Origin: Herbaspirillum seropedicae
Lineage (GTDB): Bacteria > Pseudomonadota > Gammaproteobacteria > Burkholderiales > Burkholderiaceae_D
Assembly (NCBI RefSeq): GCF_001040945.1
Contig: NZ_CP011930.1
Location: 3,015,704 to 3,079,703 of the forward strand
Length of the DNA: 64,000 nucleotides
Reading direction: 5' to 3'
Shown: positions 1-9,077 of the stretch, piece by piece
Layout of the letters: each line of letters starts with the position of its first letter
Numbering within the stretch: position 1 is the first letter of the stretch
The notes under the pieces: generated by a model
Databases searched by the model: none
Seen by the model: only the letters and a program-made list of their open reading frames with translations
Told to the model about the DNA's origin: nothing
Made by a program: the position numbers and the translations under genes

Positions 1-1069
1 CGGCACTGCTGCCCGGCGCGCCTTCCACGCCGTGCGGGTCATCCACGCTCTCCCCCAGCATCTGGAAGCCGCCACAGATGCCGATCACCTTGCCGCCATA
101 GCGCAGGTGGCGCGCGATGGCGGCCTCCCAGCCGTGTTCCCGCAGCCAGCGCAGGTCGCCGCGGGTGTTCTTGCTGCCGGGCAGGATGATGAGATCGGCC
201 GGTGGCACCGGCTGGCCCGGTCCGATGAAACGCAGATCCACCCCCGGATGGGCGCGCAGCGCGTCGAAATCGGTATGGTTGCTGATGCGCGGGAACACCG
301 GCACGACGATGCGGAAATCGCCCTTGACCTCCTGCGTGGCCGCCACCGCATCTTCGGCGTCCAGATGCAGGCCATGCAGATACGGCAGTACCGCCAGCAC
401 CGGCTTGCCGGTGCGTTGTTCCAGCCAGTCCAGTCCCGCTTGCAAGAGGCTGATATCCCCCCGGAAACGGTTGATGACAAAGCCGATCACCCTGGCCCGC
501 TCGCTCTCGGAGAGGCAATCCAGCGTGCCGGTCAAATGCGCGAAGACACCGCCGCGATCGATGTCGGCCACGATGATGACCGGGCAATCGACCGCCTCGG
601 CAAAGCCCATGTTGGCGATATCGCGCGCGCGCAGGTTGATCTCGGCCGGACTGCCCGCCCCCTCGACGATCACGCAAGCGTACTGCGCCCGCAGACGCGC
701 ATAGGATTGCAGCACGGCCTGCATGGCTTCGGTCTTGTAGCGGTGGTAGTCGCGGGCGTTCATGTCGGCGCGCACCTTGCCGTGCACGATGACCTGCGCG
801 CCGGTGTCGCTGGAGGGCTTGAGCAGCACCGGGTTCATGTCGGTATGCGGGGCGATGCCGGCGGCCTGCGCCTGCAGGGCCTGGGCGCGACCGATCTCGC
901 CGCCGTCACTGGTAACGGCGCTGTTCAAGGCCATGTTCTGCGGCTTGAAGGGCGCCACGCTCACGCCGTCCTTCTTGAGCAGGCGGCACAGGGCGGCAGC
1001 CAGCGTGCTCTTGCCGGCATCGGAAGTGGTGCCCTGGATCATCAGGGTATGGAAGGGAAACTCAGCCAC
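1..1069 (-). CDS. cobQ: Cobyric acid synthase CobQ (3' end beyond window)
   Basis: Glutamine-dependent amidation of adenosylcobyrinic acid a,c-diamide to cobyric acid, a late cytoplasmic step of B12 synthesis. The N-terminal P-loop-like motif [10 protein letters not shown] and the following [11 protein letters not shown] are typical of CobQ. The glutaminase domain is entered near the left edge, where [11 protein letters not shown] carries the nucleophile Cys. About 356 codons are present of roughly 480-490 usual, so the C-terminus lies outside. The start is GTG at 1069, with GGAG six bases upstream; the same frame has a stop just before it, so no longer start exists. The start overlaps the cobC stop by 8 bases, which fits translational coupling at the distal end of the operon. 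Confidence 0.93.
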   Translation of the reverse strand, partial: MAEFPFHTLMIQGTTSDAGKSTLAAALCRLLKKDGVSVAPFKPQNMALNSAVTSDGGEIGRAQALQAQAAGIAPHTDMNPVLLKPSSDTGAQVIVHGKVRADMNARDYHRYKTEAMQAVLQSYARLRAQYACVIVEGAGSPAEINLRARDIANMGFAEAVDCPVIIVADIDRGGVFAHLTGTLDCLSESERARVIGFVINRFRGDISLLQAGLDWLEQRTGKPVLAVLPYLHGLHLDAEDAVAATQEVKGDFRIVVPVFPRISNHTDFDALRAHPGVDLRFIGPGQPVPPADLIILPGSKNTRGDLRWLREHGWEAAIARHLRYGGKVIGICGGFQMLGESVDDPHGVEGAPGSSA

Positions 1070-2072
1070 GTTGGCTCCAGGTAGTCAAGGCCTCATGCAG
1101 ACGCTGCCAGCCGGCGTCATCGGGCGGCAAGCCGATGCGGATGCCGCCTGCGCCTCGGGTGAACAGGCGTACCCAGACCCCTGCTTCGGCCATGCACGCA
1201 TGGAAAGCCTGCGCCTGTGGCTCAGGCCACCACTGGAACAAGGCCGTGCCCTGCGCTGCGATGCCATGCCGGGCCAGCAACTGCTGCAGACGCTGACCTT
1301 GCGCCTGCAGGCGCTGGCGCGTCTGCGCTTGCCAGTCACGGTCGCGCAAGGCGGCGCAACCGATCTGCTGGGCCGGGCCACTGATGGTCCACGGTCCCAG
1401 CCAGTCCGCCAGTTCGGCCAGCAGCGCCGGCGCAGCGGCGACAAAGCCCAGGCGCAAGCCCGCCAGGCCGAAGAACTTGCCCACCGAGCGCAACACGATC
1501 AGGCCAGTCTGAGGGGTGTGAGCCGCCACGCTGTAGTGCGTGAGCGTGTCGCCAAAGGCTTCATCGACCACCAGCCAACCGCCGCGCTCAGCCAGTTGCG
1601 CGGCCCAGCGCAGCAGACGTTCCGGTTCCACCAGCGCACCGGTGGGATTGTTGGGATTGCACAGCACCAGCACCTGGCAGGATGGGCTCTGCACGGCCTG
1701 GTCCAGCGCCTCATAGGGGACTTCGCTGACCTCATGGCCGCAGCGTCGCCAGCAGTGCGCATGCTCGGCATAGATGGGTGCGGCCACCACCACCTGCGCC
1801 GGGCGTCCATCGCGGCGCAGGCGCAGTTGCGGCAGCGCCTGGATGGCTGCCTGGGTGCCGGCCACGGCCAGCATGCGCGGCGCGCCATAGTAGTCGCAGG
1901 CAGCCTGCTCCAGCGCCGCCGATGGTTCGGGCAGGCGGTGCCAGGCATCGGCCAGTGGTGCGGGCGCAGGATAGGGCTGTGGATTGATGCCGGTGGAGAC
2001 ATCCAGCCATTGCGCACGCGCACGGCCATAATGCCGCGCAGCGTCGTTGAGATTGCCGCCATGTTCAAGCAT
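1062..2072 (-). CDS. cobC: Threonine-phosphate decarboxylase, B12 aminopropanol arm
   Basis: PLP-dependent fold-type I aminotransferase-like enzyme that decarboxylates L-threonine phosphate to aminopropanol phosphate for the nucleotide loop (CobC of Pseudomonas nomenclature, CobD of Salmonella). The protein starts [16 protein letters not shown], followed by [12 protein letters not shown], and has CNPNNPTGA and VDEAFGD motifs typical of the family and a Lys-containing [15 protein letters not shown] segment for PLP binding. I chose ATG 2072 (336 aa) over ATG 2138 because the N-terminus then matches the family and overlaps the upstream cbiB stop by 8 bases. It lies between cbiB and cobQ, as expected for the aminopropanol arm. 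Confidence 0.9.
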   Translation of the reverse strand: MLEHGGNLNDAARHYGRARAQWLDVSTGINPQPYPAPAPLADAWHRLPEPSAALEQAACDYYGAPRMLAVAGTQAAIQALPQLRLRRDGRPAQVVVAAPIYAEHAHCWRRCGHEVSEVPYEALDQAVQSPSCQVLVLCNPNNPTGALVEPERLLRWAAQLAERGGWLVVDEAFGDTLTHYSVAAHTPQTGLIVLRSVGKFFGLAGLRLGFVAAAPALLAELADWLGPWTISGPAQQIGCAALRDRDWQAQTRQRLQAQGQRLQQLLARHGIAAQGTALFQWWPEPQAQAFHACMAEAGVWVRLFTRGAGGIRIGLPPDDAGWQRLHEALTTWSQRG

Positions 2073-3018
2073 GCAGCGCCCCTCCCAGCAGCCACGGCAG
2101 CGCCACTGCGGCGACCACGGCCATCCATAGCGCCGCACTCATGGCCACCAGCCGCCAGGCGCGCACGATGTCCGCCCCTTGCGGAGCGACGCCGCAACCC
2201 AGCGGCGGACGCTGCTCCACTTCCCCGTCGTAGACCGCAGCGCCACCCAGCGCCAGGCCCAGCGCACCTGCGCCGGCAGCCATCACCGGGCCGGCATTGG
2301 GACTGCTCCAGGCCGGCGCCTGTTCCTTCCAGCAGGCCAGGGCCTGGCGGCGCTGGCCGAGCACGGCATAGCTCAGGGCCGTCAGGCGCGCGGGACACCA
2401 GTTCAAGGCATCGTCGATGCGCGCCGCGGCCCAGCCGAAATACAGGAAGCGCGCATTGCGGTAGCCCCACATCGCATCCAGGGTATTGGACAGGCGAAAC
2501 AGCAAAGCGCCCGGACCACCGGCGAGGAGGAACCAGAACAGCGTACCGAAGACGGCGTCATTGCCGTTTTCCAGCAGCGATTCCACGCCCGCCTTGGCCA
2601 GCTCTTGCTCGCTGGCGCTGCGGGTGTCGCGGCTGACGATCCAGGCAGTCAGGCGGCGCGCCTGCGCCAGCTCGCCGGCCCCCAGCGCCTGGGCAATCGG
2701 CAAGGTGTGTTCGCGCAGGCTGCGCAGGCCGATGCAGAAATACAGCAGTCCAGCATGCAGCAGTGCGGCCAGCCACCAGGGCGTCTGCGCGATCAGCCAG
2801 GCCGCCAGCAGCACCGGCGGCAAGACCGCCAGCGCCCAGGCCAGCACACCGCGCAGCCGCAATCCGGGAGCCCGGTTGAGCGCGGCCTCGATGCGCTGCG
2901 CCAGCCGCCCGAAACCGACCAGCGGATGCCAGCGCCGCGCCTCGCCCAGGCGCAGGTCCAGGGCCAGGCCCAGCGCCATGAGCACGGCCAGCCAGGGCCA
3001 CGACAGGCCGATCAGCAT
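2065..3018 (-). CDS. cbiB: Adenosylcobinamide-phosphate synthase CbiB
   Basis: Integral membrane enzyme that attaches the aminopropanol arm to adenosylcobyric acid (CbiB; CobD in Pseudomonas naming). It has several hydrophobic segments, the first near residues 5-22, then family motifs HPLVGFGRL and the SRDT segment in the middle; the C-terminus is hydrophobic ([12 protein letters not shown]). Start at ATG 3018 gives 317 aa, close to the usual length; the upstream in-frame ATG at 3075 would add 19 residues that lie inside cobU. The start overlaps the cobU stop (ATGCTGA). Its direct neighbour cobC makes its substrate partner. Confidence 0.9.
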   Translation of the reverse strand: MLIGLSWPWLAVLMALGLALDLRLGEARRWHPLVGFGRLAQRIEAALNRAPGLRLRGVLAWALAVLPPVLLAAWLIAQTPWWLAALLHAGLLYFCIGLRSLREHTLPIAQALGAGELAQARRLTAWIVSRDTRSASEQELAKAGVESLLENGNDAVFGTLFWFLLAGGPGALLFRLSNTLDAMWGYRNARFLYFGWAAARIDDALNWCPARLTALSYAVLGQRRQALACWKEQAPAWSSPNAGPVMAAGAGALGLALGGAAVYDGEVEQRPPLGCGVAPQGADIVRAWRLVAMSAALWMAVVAAVALPWLLGGALHA

Positions 3019-3626
3019 GGCAGGTCCTTCAAACTCAGGGGCAAGCCCGCCGCCACCCATTGCACCCGTTCGCACTGGGCCGCCACAGCCTGGTTCAGGC
3101 GTCCGGCCTCATCGACGAACCAGCGCGAGATCGCGCCCTGCGGCACGATGCCCATGCCGACCTCGTTGGAGACCAGGATGACTTCGCCGCGCACCTCCTG
3201 CAAAGCCAGCAGGAAATCCTCGCGCTGCCGGGTGAAGGCCGGCGGAGGCACGATCGGTCCGGCGTCGGGAAATTCGATGCCATCGGCAAAGAGCAGATTG
3301 GCCAGCCAGACGGTAAGGCAATCGACCAGCACCACCTGGCCCGGCTGCGCGTGCGTGCGCAAGGCCGCACCCAGCGCCAGGGGTTCTTCCACGGTGCGCC
3401 AGCGCCCGCCCAGTTCGCTGCGGCGCTGCTGATGCTGATCGATGCGCTGCTGCATCTCGGCGTCATCGCCGCTGGCGCTGCGGCTGGCGGTGGCGAGATA
3501 GAGGATCTCGCCGCCTGCCTGGGCCTGCGAGGCCAGCGCGGCCAGCGCCAACCGTTCGGCGTGGGCGCTCTTGCCGGAACGTGCGCCGCCAAAGATGAGA
3601 CTGCGCCGGGTAGGAGCGGTATTCAT
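3012..3626 (-). CDS. cobU: Adenosylcobinamide kinase / guanylyltransferase
   Basis: Bifunctional enzyme (CobU/CobP) that phosphorylates adenosylcobinamide and transfers GMP to give adenosyl-GDP-cobinamide. A Walker A motif [12 protein letters not shown] lies at residues 13-24 and a second conserved motif [13 protein letters not shown] follows in mid-protein; [10 protein letters not shown] is the typical later motif. ATG 3626 gives 204 aa, slightly above the usual 180-190, with an insertion of polar residues ([18 protein letters not shown] region). The start overlaps the bluB stop by ATGA. A much longer frame upstream in the same phase is antisense-like noise inside bluB. Confidence 0.92.
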   Translation of the reverse strand: MNTAPTRRSLIFGGARSGKSAHAERLALAALASQAQAGGEILYLATASRSASGDDAEMQQRIDQHQQRRSELGGRWRTVEEPLALGAALRTHAQPGQVVLVDCLTVWLANLLFADGIEFPDAGPIVPPPAFTRQREDFLLALQEVRGEVILVSNEVGMGIVPQGAISRWFVDEAGRLNQAVAAQCERVQWVAAGLPLSLKDLPC

Positions 3627-4285
3627 GCTGAGCCCTCCTCGCCTGCGGGCCAATGATCGTCGAACACCAGGTCGGCCAGCGGCTGGCGCGCAGCCCATTG
3701 CTCCTGCTCCAGCATGGGCTTGTCGTAGAAGGCCGGCACATGGCCCAGGCACAGCACCGCCACCGGCGCGGCGCCATCGGGCATGCGCAGCAGCTGCGCC
3801 AGCGCCGCCGGATCGAACAGCGAGACCCAGCCCATGCCCAGCCCTTCGGCCCGCGCGGCCAGCCACATGTTCTGCAGCGCACAGGACAGCGAAGCCAGGT
3901 CCATCTGCGGCATGGTGCGGCGGCCAAAGACATGGCGCTCGCGCTGGTCCATCAAGGCCGCCACCAACACTTCGCCGCATTCGAGGATGCCCTCCACCTT
4001 CAGGCGCATGAATTCCTGCTCGCGCTGGCCCAGGGCCTGGGCGGTGGCGATGCGTTCCTGCTCGACCAGCGCATGGATCTGCCGCCGCAGCGCTGCGCTG
4101 CGGATGCGCAGGAAGCGCCAGGGCTGCATGAAGCCCACGCTGGGCGCGTGGTGCGCCGCTTGCAGCAGGCGCTGCAGCAGCTCCGGCGCGACCGCATCGG
4201 GCAGGAAGTGACGCATGTCGCGCCGCTCGCGGATGACGCGGTAGATGGCCTCGATCTCTGGCTGCGCGTAGCGGTGCGGATTCAT
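3623..4285 (-). CDS. bluB: 5,6-dimethylbenzimidazole synthase BluB
   Basis: Flavin-destructase of the nitroreductase fold that uses O2 to convert FMNH2 to 5,6-dimethylbenzimidazole, the lower ligand of cobalamin. The N-terminal RRDMRHFLPDAV and mid-protein HHAPSVGFMQPWRFLRI are BluB hallmarks, and the protein ends after 220 aa, the normal size. ATG 4285 overlaps the cobB stop (ATGA). Its presence shows the host makes true B12 with oxygen available, which bears on the mixed aerobic/anaerobic enzyme set in this operon. Confidence 0.93.
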   Translation of the reverse strand: MNPHRYAQPEIEAIYRVIRERRDMRHFLPDAVAPELLQRLLQAAHHAPSVGFMQPWRFLRIRSAALRRQIHALVEQERIATAQALGQREQEFMRLKVEGILECGEVLVAALMDQRERHVFGRRTMPQMDLASLSCALQNMWLAARAEGLGMGWVSLFDPAALAQLLRMPDGAAPVAVLCLGHVPAFYDKPMLEQEQWAARQPLADLVFDDHWPAGEEGSA

Positions 4286-5616
4286 GCGGTGGCGCCTCCG
4301 AAGAGCGCGGCCACGGTGCGCGGGGCCGAGCGGAACCAGGCATGCAGGTAGCTGGCGGTGATCTGCTGGCGGCGGTACACCACTTCCCCCTCGGAGGAGT
4401 CGAACAGACGCTCGCCGCGCGCCATGAATTCGGCCCCGACCACGGCGCGCGAATAGTGGAAGGTATGGCAGCGCAGATGTTCGCCCACCGCCCCCGGCAG
4501 CTTCAGCGACAAGGTCTGGTAACCCAGCCCCTGCAGGCGCGGCTGCACCGCGGCCTGGCCGGGCAGCACGCCACACATGCGGCCGCTGGCGCCATCCATG
4601 CCGATGATGGTCTCCAGCAGGAAGAGCATGCCGCCGCATTCGGCATAGAGCGGCTTGCCGGCGGCGGCATGTTCGCGCAGGCTGGACTGGGTGCGCTGGG
4701 CGTCCTGCAGGGTCTGCAGATACAGCTCGGGATAGCCGCCCGGCAGCCACACCGCATCGCAGGGCGGCAAGGCCTGGTCAGCCAGCGGCGAGAAGAACGC
4801 CAGCGTCGCCCCCATCTGTTGCAGCAGATCGAGGTTGGCGGTGTAGATGAAGGAGAAGGCCAGGTCACGCGCCACCGCGATGGTCTTGCCTTCCAGCAGA
4901 CGCGGGAAACTGCGCTCCGCGGGCGGGGTACCGAAGTCCACCGGGGCAGGCAGATTGGCCAGCGAAGTGGCCGACATGCGTTCGGCCACCGCATCCAGGC
5001 GGGCGTCGAGGTCGGCGATCTCGGGTGCGGCCACCAGGCCCAGGTGGCGCTCTGGCAAGGCGAACTGCAGATCGCGCTGCAAGCCGCTCAGCAGCGGCAC
5101 CGAGGGGCGGGCGTGCTGCAAGCCCTGGCGCAGCATCTGCGCATGGCGCGGGCTGGCCACGCCATTGGCCAGCACGCCGGCGAACTTCAGTTCGGGCCGG
5201 TAGGCCAGCAAGCCCTGGGCCAGCGCGCCGATGGTCTGGCCCATGCCGCGCGCATTGATCACCGCCACCACCGGAATGCCCAGCAACTGCGCCAGGTCGG
5301 CGCTGCTGGGTTCACCATCGTAGAGGCCCATCACCCCTTCGACCAGCAGCACATCGGACTGCGCCGCAGCCAGGGCGACCTGGCGACGCACATGGTCTTG
5401 CCCGGCCATCCACAGGTCGAGGTTGGCTACCGGCTGGCCGCTGGCCTGCTCCAGCACCATGGGATCGAGGAAGTCGGGACCGGTCTTGAACACCGTCACC
5501 CGCTTGCCCTGGCGGCGGTACAGCCGCGCCAGCGCAGCCGTGATGGTGGTCTTGCCGTGACCGGAGGCGGGCGCCGAGATGAACAGCGCCGGGCAGCTGT
5601 AGCTGGCTTCGGACAT
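4282..5616 (-). CDS. cobB: Cobyrinate a,c-diamide synthase
   Basis: ATP- and glutamine-dependent amidation of the a and c carboxylates of (hydrogeno)cobyrinate (CobB/CbiA). N-terminal P-loop FISAPASGHGKTT at about residues 12-24, and the class-I glutaminase-like domain with LYAECGGMLFL (nucleophile Cys) around residue 335. Length 444 aa is typical. ATG 5616 overlaps the cobO stop by one base (TGATG). With CobN upstream it could act on hydrogenobyrinate (late insertion); with CbiX it could act on cobyrinate; sequence alone does not decide. Confidence 0.93.
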   Translation of the reverse strand: MSEASYSCPALFISAPASGHGKTTITAALARLYRRQGKRVTVFKTGPDFLDPMVLEQASGQPVANLDLWMAGQDHVRRQVALAAAQSDVLLVEGVMGLYDGEPSSADLAQLLGIPVVAVINARGMGQTIGALAQGLLAYRPELKFAGVLANGVASPRHAQMLRQGLQHARPSVPLLSGLQRDLQFALPERHLGLVAAPEIADLDARLDAVAERMSATSLANLPAPVDFGTPPAERSFPRLLEGKTIAVARDLAFSFIYTANLDLLQQMGATLAFFSPLADQALPPCDAVWLPGGYPELYLQTLQDAQRTQSSLREHAAAGKPLYAECGGMLFLLETIIGMDGASGRMCGVLPGQAAVQPRLQGLGYQTLSLKLPGAVGEHLRCHTFHYSRAVVGAEFMARGERLFDSSEGEVVYRRQQITASYLHAWFRSAPRTVAALFGGATA

Positions 5617-6218
5617 CAGAATTCCACGCCTTTCTGCGCCTTCACGCCCTGCTCCTTGTAGGGATGCTTGAGGGGCCGCATCTCGCTGACCAGGTCGGCC
5701 TGCTCGATCAGCGCTTCCGGGGCATGACGGCCGGTGACGACGATGTGCAGCATCTCGCGGCGCGCCGCAAAGACGCGCAGTACCTCGTCCAGGTCCAGGT
5801 ACTGGTATTTCAGGACGATATTGAGTTCATCCAGGATCACCATGTCGTAGCTGGGGTCCTGGATCATGCGCACGGCCTCTGCCCAGCCGCGTGCAGCGGT
5901 GCGCATGTCGGCTTCGCGGTCCTGGGTGTCCCAGGTGTAGCCTGCGCCGACGACGTGGAAGTCGCAGTTGGCATGGCCGCCCAGGAAGTCTCGCTCGGCG
6001 CTGTAGAGCGCGCCCTTGATGAACTGCACCACGCCCAGCTTCATGCCATGGCCGAGGATGCGCATGCCCATGCCGAAGGCGGCGCTGGACTTCCCCTTGC
6101 CGGTGCCGGTGTTGACGATCAGCAGCCCCTTTTCCTTCTGGGCGGCGGCTTTCTTCTTTTCAAAGCCTTCCTTGTGGCGCTGGGTCATGCGCTTGTGGGA
6201 TTCGGGATCGGTTTTCAC
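5616..6218 (-). CDS. cobO: Cob(I)yrinic acid a,c-diamide adenosyltransferase
   Basis: CobA/CobO/BtuR-type ATP:corrinoid adenosyltransferase that forms the Co-C bond of the coenzyme. P-loop VNTGTGKGKSSAAFG at about residues 36-50, followed by GMGMRILGHG; the VILDELNIVLKY motif and the C-terminal ending EQGVKAQKGVEF are characteristic. 200 aa is the normal length. It sits 26 bases downstream of cobW, the only non-overlapping junction on this stretch of the operon. Confidence 0.95.
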   Translation of the reverse strand: MKTDPESHKRMTQRHKEGFEKKKAAAQKEKGLLIVNTGTGKGKSSAAFGMGMRILGHGMKLGVVQFIKGALYSAERDFLGGHANCDFHVVGAGYTWDTQDREADMRTAARGWAEAVRMIQDPSYDMVILDELNIVLKYQYLDLDEVLRVFAARREMLHIVVTGRHAPEALIEQADLVSEMRPLKHPYKEQGVKAQKGVEF

Positions 6219-6244
6219 GGTGTCGTTCTTTCCAAAAGATTCGT

Positions 6245-7378
6245 TCAGGTCCAGTCTACCCCGGTGGTCTCGCTGAGGATGCGGGCGACCTTGGCGCGGC
6301 TGGGGTGATAGCCGATGAAGACCAGCTCGCTGCTGCCGCCACGGCCACCGCCCTGCCCGCTCTCGGCCACCACCACCCGTGCGCGCACCGCCTGCACCAG
6401 CCGCGCTCCCTGGTCGGTGTGGACGAAGCCCTTGGCGCGCAGGATGGGTTCGGCCAGAGCCGCTGCGGCCACGGCCTGGCGCAGGCGCTCCGCATCCTGA
6501 TGCGCCAAGCTGCGCAGGGTGAAGGATTGCCAGCCCGGGTCTTGCTCGTGGAAATGCTTGTGGGTGGACAGGCCGTGGCTGTGCGCCCCCAGCCCGGAAT
6601 GCACATGGCCGTTGAAGCGGCGCTGGTCAGGCGCGACCTGGGCGCGTTCGCCCGGCATGGAGACCGGCGTGTAATGGTGATGCACCGTCGCGCCAGCCTG
6701 ATGCAGGCGCAGGCCCAGCGCCAGCCGGATATCCAGCCTGGCGCCATAGGCCAGTTCCAGGAAGCGCACATTGGGCGCAAGCGCCCGCACGGCCTGTTCG
6801 GCTTGCAGCAGCGGCGCTTCCTCCATGCCGTCGATCTTGTTGAGCACCACCACGTCGGCGCATTCGAGTTGTTGGCGGAACAGCTGGGCTGTCGCTGCGC
6901 CCACCGCATCGGCGCTGGCGAAGGCGTCCTCCAGCAAGAGCGGCGTATCGACCACGGCCAGGGTCGCATCCAGCACGAAGTGCCGGGCCATCTCGGCGCC
7001 CTGCAAGACCTCCATCACCGCACTGGGCAGGGCCAGTCCGGACGTCTCGATCAACACATGGTCGATCTGGGCGCGCCGTGCGGCCAGCGCCAGCATGGCC
7101 GGCACGAAATGCGCGTCGTCGCCATAGGCGATGAGGCCATGGGCAAAGTCCTGGATCTGCACCTGCCCCTGGGCGTCGCCTTCGGCGCGCAGCAGGTCAC
7201 CGTCGATGGCGACCTCGCCGAATTCATTGATCAGCAAGGCCAGCCGGCGCGACTGGCGGCGCTGCAGCAGGCCGCGCAAGAGCGTGGTCTTGCCCGCGCC
7301 GAGGAAACCCGTGACCACCGTCACCGGGATGGGCGGCAATGCGGGCGCAAGCTCGGGAAGGGAAAGCGCCACGCTCAT
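6245..7378 (-). CDS. cobW: CobW, G3E-family GTPase, with degenerate metal motif
   Basis: GTP-dependent metallochaperone thought to deliver cobalt in the CobN-type route. Walker A GFLGAGKTTLL lies at about residues 24-34 and NKID (guanine recognition) near residue 178. A His-rich stretch (VHHHYTP, then GHVHSGLGAHSHGLSTHKHF) precedes the C-terminal CobW_C domain. Odd point: the position where G3E proteins usually have GCxCC reads HGLIAYGDDAHF here, with no cysteine, read directly from the DNA at about 7110-7140. 377 aa is normal. The start overlaps nothing upstream of its own operon phase except the ATGA with the cobJ-cobK stop side at 7375-7378. Confidence 0.9.
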   Translation of the reverse strand: MSVALSLPELAPALPPIPVTVVTGFLGAGKTTLLRGLLQRRQSRRLALLINEFGEVAIDGDLLRAEGDAQGQVQIQDFAHGLIAYGDDAHFVPAMLALAARRAQIDHVLIETSGLALPSAVMEVLQGAEMARHFVLDATLAVVDTPLLLEDAFASADAVGAATAQLFRQQLECADVVVLNKIDGMEEAPLLQAEQAVRALAPNVRFLELAYGARLDIRLALGLRLHQAGATVHHHYTPVSMPGERAQVAPDQRRFNGHVHSGLGAHSHGLSTHKHFHEQDPGWQSFTLRSLAHQDAERLRQAVAAAALAEPILRAKGFVHTDQGARLVQAVRARVVVAESGQGGGRGGSSELVFIGYHPSRAKVARILSETTGVDWT

Positions 7379-8934
7379 CCTCCCGTCAGCGCCGCCAGGT
7401 GGGCGCGGACGCTGCCGAAATCATGCGCCACCTGCGGATAGTCCAGCGGCGGACGGCGCACCGTCAGCAAGGGGATGCCCAACGCACGCGCCGCCTCGGC
7501 CTTGGCATGGTAGCCGCCGGCCTCGCCGGAATCCTTGGTGACCACGCAATCGATGCCCCAGTCGCGCCACAGTGCTTCATTGAAAGCCTGCGAGAACGGT
7601 CCCTGCATGGCGCACAGGTGCGCGCGGGGCAGCCCCAGCTCCAGGGCGCGGCTGATGAAATCAGGGTCCGCCGTGACGCGGGCGAACCATTGCCGCTCCT
7701 GTGCGCCCGGCGCCTGCAGGAAAGTGGCGAGGTCCTTGGAACCGGTGGCCAGGAAGATGCGCTGTCCCATGGCCATGGCCTTGTGGGCGGCGTCTTCCAT
7801 GTCGGCGCAGGCATGGGGATCGTCAGCGGCCAGTTCACCTGGACGTTCATAGCGCAGATAGGGAATGCCCAGTTCCTGCGACAGCGTCATCAGCTGCTGC
7901 GACATCTGCACTGCAAAAGGATGCGTCGCATCCACCAGCACGCGGGCGCGACTGTCGCGCAGGGCCTGGCGGCGGGCCTCCAGCCCCTGGCGGCCCGACC
8001 AGACGAAGGCGCCAGGGCAGTCGCCGCGCGCCAGTTCGCCGCCATAGCCGGTGGCGGTGGAAACGACCACCGGCCGCCCCTGCCCGGCCAGTTCGGCGGC
8101 CAGCGCATTGCCATCGCTGGTGCCGGCAAAGACCCATACCGCTTGCGATGGCAGTTGCGCCACTTCCTCGGCCTGGGACTCTTCGCTCCAGTCGTTGTAA
8201 CCGCGTGGCGTAAAGATCCAGTCGCGCTTGCGCTGGGTGAAGCGGTTGCCGATGACGATGGAGGTCAGCATGTCGAACTGCAGGCCCGGCAATTCATCCA
8301 GCCGGTGGATGGTCACTTTCTGGCCGGGCCGGTAGGCGTTGCGCACCACCCCGCACAGGGTATGCGGGGCCTTGTGCTGCAGCATCAGTTGCAGGATGCG
8401 GTAGACGCCCTCCTGGCGCCCGGCGCTCTGCACGTTGTAGAGCACGCAGGCCAGGTCGGCCTGGGCAATGTGGCTGGCGCGCTGCTCGATCCAGGTCCAC
8501 GGACACAAGAGATTGGACAGCGACAGCGTAGCGAAATCGTGCGATAGCGGCGAGCCCAGCAGCGAGGCGCAGGCATTGGCCGAGGTCACGCCGGGGATGA
8601 CATTGACCTCATAGGTATCGTCCTCGCGCATGTCGTCGAAGGCCAGCGCGGCCATGGCGTAGATGCCGATGTCGCCGCTGGAGATCAGCGCCACGCGGCG
8701 ACCGGCGCGGGCCTGTTCGATGGCCAGCAGCGCCCGCTCGCGCTCTTGCGTCAGCGGCGGGGTATGGATTTCCTTGCCTTCGATATGGGCGGCGATCCAG
8801 CGCAGGTACAACTCGTAGGCCACAATGACCTCGCTCTCGCGCAAGGCCTCGATGGCGCGCGGGATGATCATCTCTTCAAAACCGGGGCCTACCGAGACCA
8901 GGTTCAATACGCCTTTTTTCTTGACTGCTTCCAT
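7375..8934 (-). CDS. cobJ: CobJ-CobK fusion: precorrin-3B C17-methyltransferase + precorrin-6A reductase
   Basis: Residues 1 to about 250 are an SAM-dependent corrin methyltransferase of the CobJ/CbiH type (VSVGPGFEEMI, ISSGDIGIYAMA, VIPGVTSANACASLLG). Residues from about 264 to 519 are a CobK/CbiJ-type NAD(P)H reductase (VWVFAGTSDGNALAAEL, VDATHPFAVQMS, VTKDSGEAGGYHAK). The frame is continuous with a short linker, so both ring-contraction-side methylation and macrocycle reduction are on one chain. ATG 8934 has AGGAA eight bases upstream. It follows a 143-base gap after cbiG and overlaps cobW by ATGA. Confidence 0.92.
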   Translation of the reverse strand: MEAVKKKGVLNLVSVGPGFEEMIIPRAIEALRESEVIVAYELYLRWIAAHIEGKEIHTPPLTQERERALLAIEQARAGRRVALISSGDIGIYAMAALAFDDMREDDTYEVNVIPGVTSANACASLLGSPLSHDFATLSLSNLLCPWTWIEQRASHIAQADLACVLYNVQSAGRQEGVYRILQLMLQHKAPHTLCGVVRNAYRPGQKVTIHRLDELPGLQFDMLTSIVIGNRFTQRKRDWIFTPRGYNDWSEESQAEEVAQLPSQAVWVFAGTSDGNALAAELAGQGRPVVVSTATGYGGELARGDCPGAFVWSGRQGLEARRQALRDSRARVLVDATHPFAVQMSQQLMTLSQELGIPYLRYERPGELAADDPHACADMEDAAHKAMAMGQRIFLATGSKDLATFLQAPGAQERQWFARVTADPDFISRALELGLPRAHLCAMQGPFSQAFNEALWRDWGIDCVVTKDSGEAGGYHAKAEAARALGIPLLTVRRPPLDYPQVAHDFGSVRAHLAALTGG

Positions 8935-8990
8935 CGGGTTTCCTGCGATTGAATAAGGGTGTTTCCAACATCATCTGAGCACCGTTCGAT

Positions 8991-9042
8991 CTGAGTAGCG
9001 GCTTAGCGCGCCGTCGATACGGCCCTTACAGGGCCTACTCAG
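8991..9042 (-). other. Structured intercistronic element between cbiG and cobJ-cobK
   Basis: Perfect 8-base arms at 8991-8998 and 9035-9042 (CTGAGTAG/CTACTCAG) enclose an inner hairpin GGCCC-TTACA-GGGCC at 9021-9035. This is the only gap above 30 bases in the distal half of the operon. It could be an RNA processing or stability element, a weak attenuator, or a dispersed repeat copy. No U-tract follows, so it is not a simple terminator. Confidence 0.5.
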
Positions 9043-9077
9043 GACCAACGGCAGTCAGGTCATCAGCATGCCCGCTA

